From positions 1,240,001-1,304,000 of the forward strand of contig CAXXIH010000008.1 of the NCBI GenBank assembly GCA_963663365.2: DNA of 64,000 nucleotides. The letters run 5' to 3'. Numbering within the stretch: the first letter of the stretch is position 1; each line of letters opens with the position of its first letter. The notes under the pieces are model-generated. The model was not told where the DNA came from. It saw nothing but the letters and a program-made list of their open reading frames with translations, and did no database searches. Source of the stretch: G963663365 sp963663365 (GTDB lineage Bacteria > Hinthialibacterota > Hinthialibacteria > Hinthialibacterales > G963663365). Positions 61,430 through 64,000 of this stretch are shown here, in pieces. The translations under genes and the position numbers were made by a program.

Positions 61430-63115
61430 GTGTCAACACAATTACAAAGGTATTCCTTTCCTTGGCGGGCGGCATTTTATCCGATACTGCTCACATTGTT
61501 TACCGCCGGGTTATCCTGGCTATCGACATGGATATCCGGTTATATCCGTGACGATTTGATTTGGGAAAAGTCTGTTTTTACCGGCTTTATGCTTCTTTTT
61601 TTTGGCATCTATACAGCGGCGGTATGGGAGGCTGTTCGGGGCCGCATACAAATGCATACAGGCTGGATTGTCGGCTGGGCATTGCTCATGCGCCTCTTGT
61701 TACTGCCCGGCAGCCCGGTATTAGAAACTGACCAATGCCGCTATTTATGGGATGGACTCGTCCTTTCGCACGGTTTCAATCCATACAAATATGCCCCGGC
61801 GGAAATATCGGCATTCGCAGAGGATGAACGGCTGTTTCCGCCGCGGCTGCATGACGAACTCCGCGCATTGAACCAGCTGCGGACATCTTCTCCACAAATC
61901 GAACAAAATTTTGCACTGATCAATAATAATCAAGTTCCGACGCCCTACCTTCCGGCTGCACAAGTTGCATTTGCCTTGGCCTCGTTGCTTTCACCCGGAA
62001 GTTTGTGGGGGTGGCGGATCATAGTGCTTTTAGCAGATATCCTAATTCTTCGATTGCTTATCGGTCTTTTACGGCGTCTGGATCTTCCGGAATCCCATCT
62101 GCTTATTTACGCCTGGTCTCCGCTGGTGCTCAAAGAGTACATCAATACAACACACTACGATTTAATTATGATGGCCCTGGTTTTATTGGCATTCAGGTTT
62201 CTACTGCCCGGCGGGATCAGTTCTTATCTCGGTAATAAATCAAAAACTATAGATGAAAAATCATCAGATCCATTGAACCCCAAAGGACCGGCCTCGCCTG
62301 CATTGGCCGGTGTTGCATTGGGAGCCGCAGTACTCACCAAATTGATGCCGATTGCATTAGTCGCCATCTGGTGCAGACGCCTTGGACTCCGGGGACTTGC
62401 GACATTCGTTATCACAATTCCGGTACTCACTTTGCCATTCATTGGATTTCAAACACAAAGTTGGAAAAATGATCCGGCGGGAATCGATAACCGGCAACCG
62501 GGATTTTACGTTGGACAGCAAGCCGCAACGGGCTTGGTCACATTTGGACATCATTGGGAATTCAACTCCAGCCTTACCGTTCTCCTGGAGCATGGATTCG
62601 AAAAGGCCGGATTCCCTGCTTATGGAGAACCAAAGGCAAAAATTCTTTTTCAACTGGCAGGCTGGACATTTCGGCTGGATGCTTTTTTGTTAGCCAAAGC
62701 AACAGCGTGCGGGATAGCTGCAATTGTCTGCATAGGCATTGCTTTGTATTTAAATGGATTCCGGCTGCATGCCAATCAAAAAAAAGTATGGCATGATTTG
62801 CGTGACGGCTGGGCTTTCGATCCGCACCGGCATCTCGCTGCGGCGCTCTTTATAGTCGGAGTGCTGCTATTATGCAGCCCGGTCTGCAATCCGTGGTATG
62901 TCGGTTGGCTTGTTCCGCTTCTGGTCTTTGTTCCCCGTGCGCCCTGGCTGCTCCTGACCGGAACGACATTCCTCTATTACCTTTATTTTGTCAACAACGG
63001 ATACCTTCCCGGCATTCGCTGGTTCGAATACGGACCTGTTTATCTTTGGTTGTTGATTGAAGCCATCCGCAATTGGAAGCCGGCACAAAATGAAAAGTCT
63101 TTGCGGATAGAATAA
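61430..63115 (+). CDS. GT-C fold polyprenyl-phosphate sugar transferase (GT87-like)
   Basis: 561 residues from a GTG start; no strong ribosome binding site. About twelve membrane helices. The first periplasmic loop has the acidic catalytic signature ETDQCRYLWDGLVLSHGFNP followed by YKYAPAE, typical of bacterial GT-C mannosyltransferases (GT87/DUF2029 type). GVALGAAVLTKLMPIALV and SPVCNPWYVGWLVPLLVF are later family-like segments. It transfers a sugar from a polyprenyl-phosphate donor on the outer face of the membrane. It follows Wzz by 55 bases and is probably in the same operon. Confidence 0.85.
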   Translation: MSTQLQRYSFPWRAAFYPILLTLFTAGLSWLSTWISGYIRDDLIWEKSVFTGFMLLFFGIYTAAVWEAVRGRIQMHTGWIVGWALLMRLLLLPGSPVLETDQCRYLWDGLVLSHGFNPYKYAPAEISAFAEDERLFPPRLHDELRALNQLRTSSPQIEQNFALINNNQVPTPYLPAAQVAFALASLLSPGSLWGWRIIVLLADILILRLLIGLLRRLDLPESHLLIYAWSPLVLKEYINTTHYDLIMMALVLLAFRFLLPGGISSYLGNKSKTIDEKSSDPLNPKGPASPALAGVALGAAVLTKLMPIALVAIWCRRLGLRGLATFVITIPVLTLPFIGFQTQSWKNDPAGIDNRQPGFYVGQQAATGLVTFGHHWEFNSSLTVLLEHGFEKAGFPAYGEPKAKILFQLAGWTFRLDAFLLAKATACGIAAIVCIGIALYLNGFRLHANQKKVWHDLRDGWAFDPHRHLAAALFIVGVLLLCSPVCNPWYVGWLVPLLVFVPRAPWLLLTGTTFLYYLYFVNNGYLPGIRWFEYGPVYLWLLIEAIRNWKPAQNEKSLRIE

Positions 63116-63135
63116 GCTATCCACAAAGACACCGA

Positions 63136-63930
63136 CTACATTTCTTTGATCTTGGCCTGGAAATTATGGAACTTTTCCATATCGCCTAATGTATATCCTT
63201 TCTTTTCCAGCTGACCGATCAGCGTTTTCGCATTTTGAATTCTTTCGCTTGTGGGCGGGTGCGTGGAAAAGAGTTTTGCAAAAGCGCTGGATTGACTGGA
63301 ACCCATGCTTTGGAGTTTATCAAAGAAAACAACCAACGCGTTCGGATCGTATCCTGTTCGGTGCAATAAATGCACAGCAATATCATCCGCTTCGCGTTCA
63401 GCGCTACGGCTGTAACTCAAAAGGCCGGCATTGGCGATACCATTGGCGATTTTTGCGGCATCGGTTTCGCTGTTACCGAACGCGACACCCAAAAGGATTT
63501 GAGTGCCCATGGACCGGGTCAAATTCTGGGTTCCATGACGGCGTTCGGCATGCCCGATTTCATGGGCCATGACCGCGGCCAATTCGGCCTCGCTGTCGGC
63601 GGCTTCGATCAAACCCGTATGGACATACAAACGCCAGCCGGGTATCGCAAAAGCGTTGACCTCATCCTCTTTAACAACAAAAAACTGAAATGGTTTATCT
63701 TGCGATTGGGATGCGGCAACCAGTTTCTTTCCGATACCAGATACATAAGCCTGAATTTCGGGATCGTCGACGATGACCATCTCTTTTTCGAGTTCGGCTC
63801 CGACTTCGTGCCCCAAACTCAATTCACGATCTTCGGAAATCAAATTGACTCCGCCTAAGAAATCGCCGGTGGCACATCCACTCAACATACCGGCAACCAG
63901 ACAAACTACGGCAATTGAAACATGGCGCAT
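63136..63930 (-). CDS. Lipoprotein M48 metallopeptidase (LoiP/BepA-like)
   Basis: 264 residues. The lipobox is MLSGC. The active site is VMAHEIGHAERRH (HExxH with the extra His) and the third ligand lies in SAEREADDIAVHLL. FSTHPPTSERIQNAKTLI is the late conserved segment, with the His near the active site. The peptidase works at the outer or inner membrane in clearing misfolded outer-membrane proteins. It lacks a TPR tail, so it is nearer to LoiP/YcaL than to BepA. Confidence 0.93.
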   Translation of the reverse strand: MRHVSIAVVCLVAGMLSGCATGDFLGGVNLISEDRELSLGHEVGAELEKEMVIVDDPEIQAYVSGIGKKLVAASQSQDKPFQFFVVKEDEVNAFAIPGWRLYVHTGLIEAADSEAELAAVMAHEIGHAERRHGTQNLTRSMGTQILLGVAFGNSETDAAKIANGIANAGLLSYSRSAEREADDIAVHLLHRTGYDPNALVVFFDKLQSMGSSQSSAFAKLFSTHPPTSERIQNAKTLIGQLEKKGYTLGDMEKFHNFQAKIKEM

Positions 63931-63948
63931 GATAAAGTACCTGCTATC

Positions 63949-64000
63949 TCATTGCTGTTCTTTTTCGTCTTTCGGCTTTTCCTTTTTCGCCCAAGTTTTC
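63949..64000 (-). CDS. 3' end of a gene entering from the right edge
   Basis: On the minus strand the last in-frame codons before TGA (63951-63949) read TWAKKEKPKDEKEQQ. The charged Lys/Glu tail and position 19 bases before the M48 gene start suggest a real gene end, possibly of the same operon. Too short to name. Confidence 0.4.
   Translation of the reverse strand, partial: KTWAKKEKPKDEKEQQ

Overview
The window comes from a Gram-negative bacterium with roughly half GC. Lipoprotein signals (lipobox-Cys), a secretin-type pseudopilin set, an O-antigen ligase and a Wzz-like chain-length protein all point to an outer membrane. Codon use, genes of unknown family, many secreted proteins of unknown function and mosaic intergenic repeats fit an uncultured lineage of the PVC/FCB/Sumerlaeota/Omnitrophota kind. 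I cannot assign a phylum from the sequence. Most of it reads as chromosome: rpmA, argH, lepA, acylphosphatase and a tRNA-Leu are present, and I saw no phage module, IS transposase or CRISPR array.

Layout. Positions 1-3505 (minus) hold a tight three-gene operon with two 4-base overlaps: larB, a FecR-like protein with a GspG-type C-terminal domain, and a Maf/DUF115 protein cut by the window edge. Positions 3.8-16.4 kb (minus) hold the most striking locus. It is a probable operon of four prepilin-like genes in the order GspH-, GspI-, GspJ- and GspK-like. The GspK-like protein is about 2280 residues. Three of the four pilins carry D-x-[DN]-x-D-G-x-x-D-E metal-binding-type repeats, about two dozen in all. 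A secreted protein and rpmA follow. No secretin, ATPase or prepilin peptidase gene lies in the window.

Positions 16.8-26.3 kb are mixed: acylphosphatase, argH, a small membrane protein, lepA, a GT2 glycosyltransferase, two small secreted proteins, ferritin and a C45-type Ntn hydrolase. Positions 26.3-35.4 kb hold a ThuA-like protein, a small accessory pair (zinc-ribbon protein and GIY-YIG-like protein), a DUF3109-like cysteine-rich protein, a DUF547/TVP38/disulfide-oxidoreductase operon and a plus-strand operon (GT2, Fumerase_C-like protein, lipoprotein). Positions 35.4-43.3 kb hold a WD40-like secreted protein, a secreted propeller protein split by an in-frame stop and preceded by a 12-G tract, a methyltransferase, a peroxiredoxin, a response regulator and an Old-Yellow-Enzyme homologue.

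Positions 43.5-56.4 kb hold an MsbA-like ABC exporter, a cupin/dehydrogenase pair, a lipoprotein, TPR proteins, an amine-oxidase-fold FAD protein, a GH38 alpha-mannosidase and tRNA-Leu(UAA). Positions 56.5-58.1 kb hold two adjacent FliG-domain-like proteins outside a flagellar operon. Positions 58.2-63.1 kb hold a polysaccharide locus (Wzy/WaaL-like, Wzz-like, GT-C mannosyltransferase-like), followed by an M48 lipoprotein peptidase.

Three intergenic islands (27.0, 35.1 and 53.0 kb) share the same mosaic repeat modules. The best candidate for an undescribed system is the pilin operon, read as a surface pseudopilus capped by a giant Ca-loaded tip protein, possibly linked to the FecR-GspG fusion next door.
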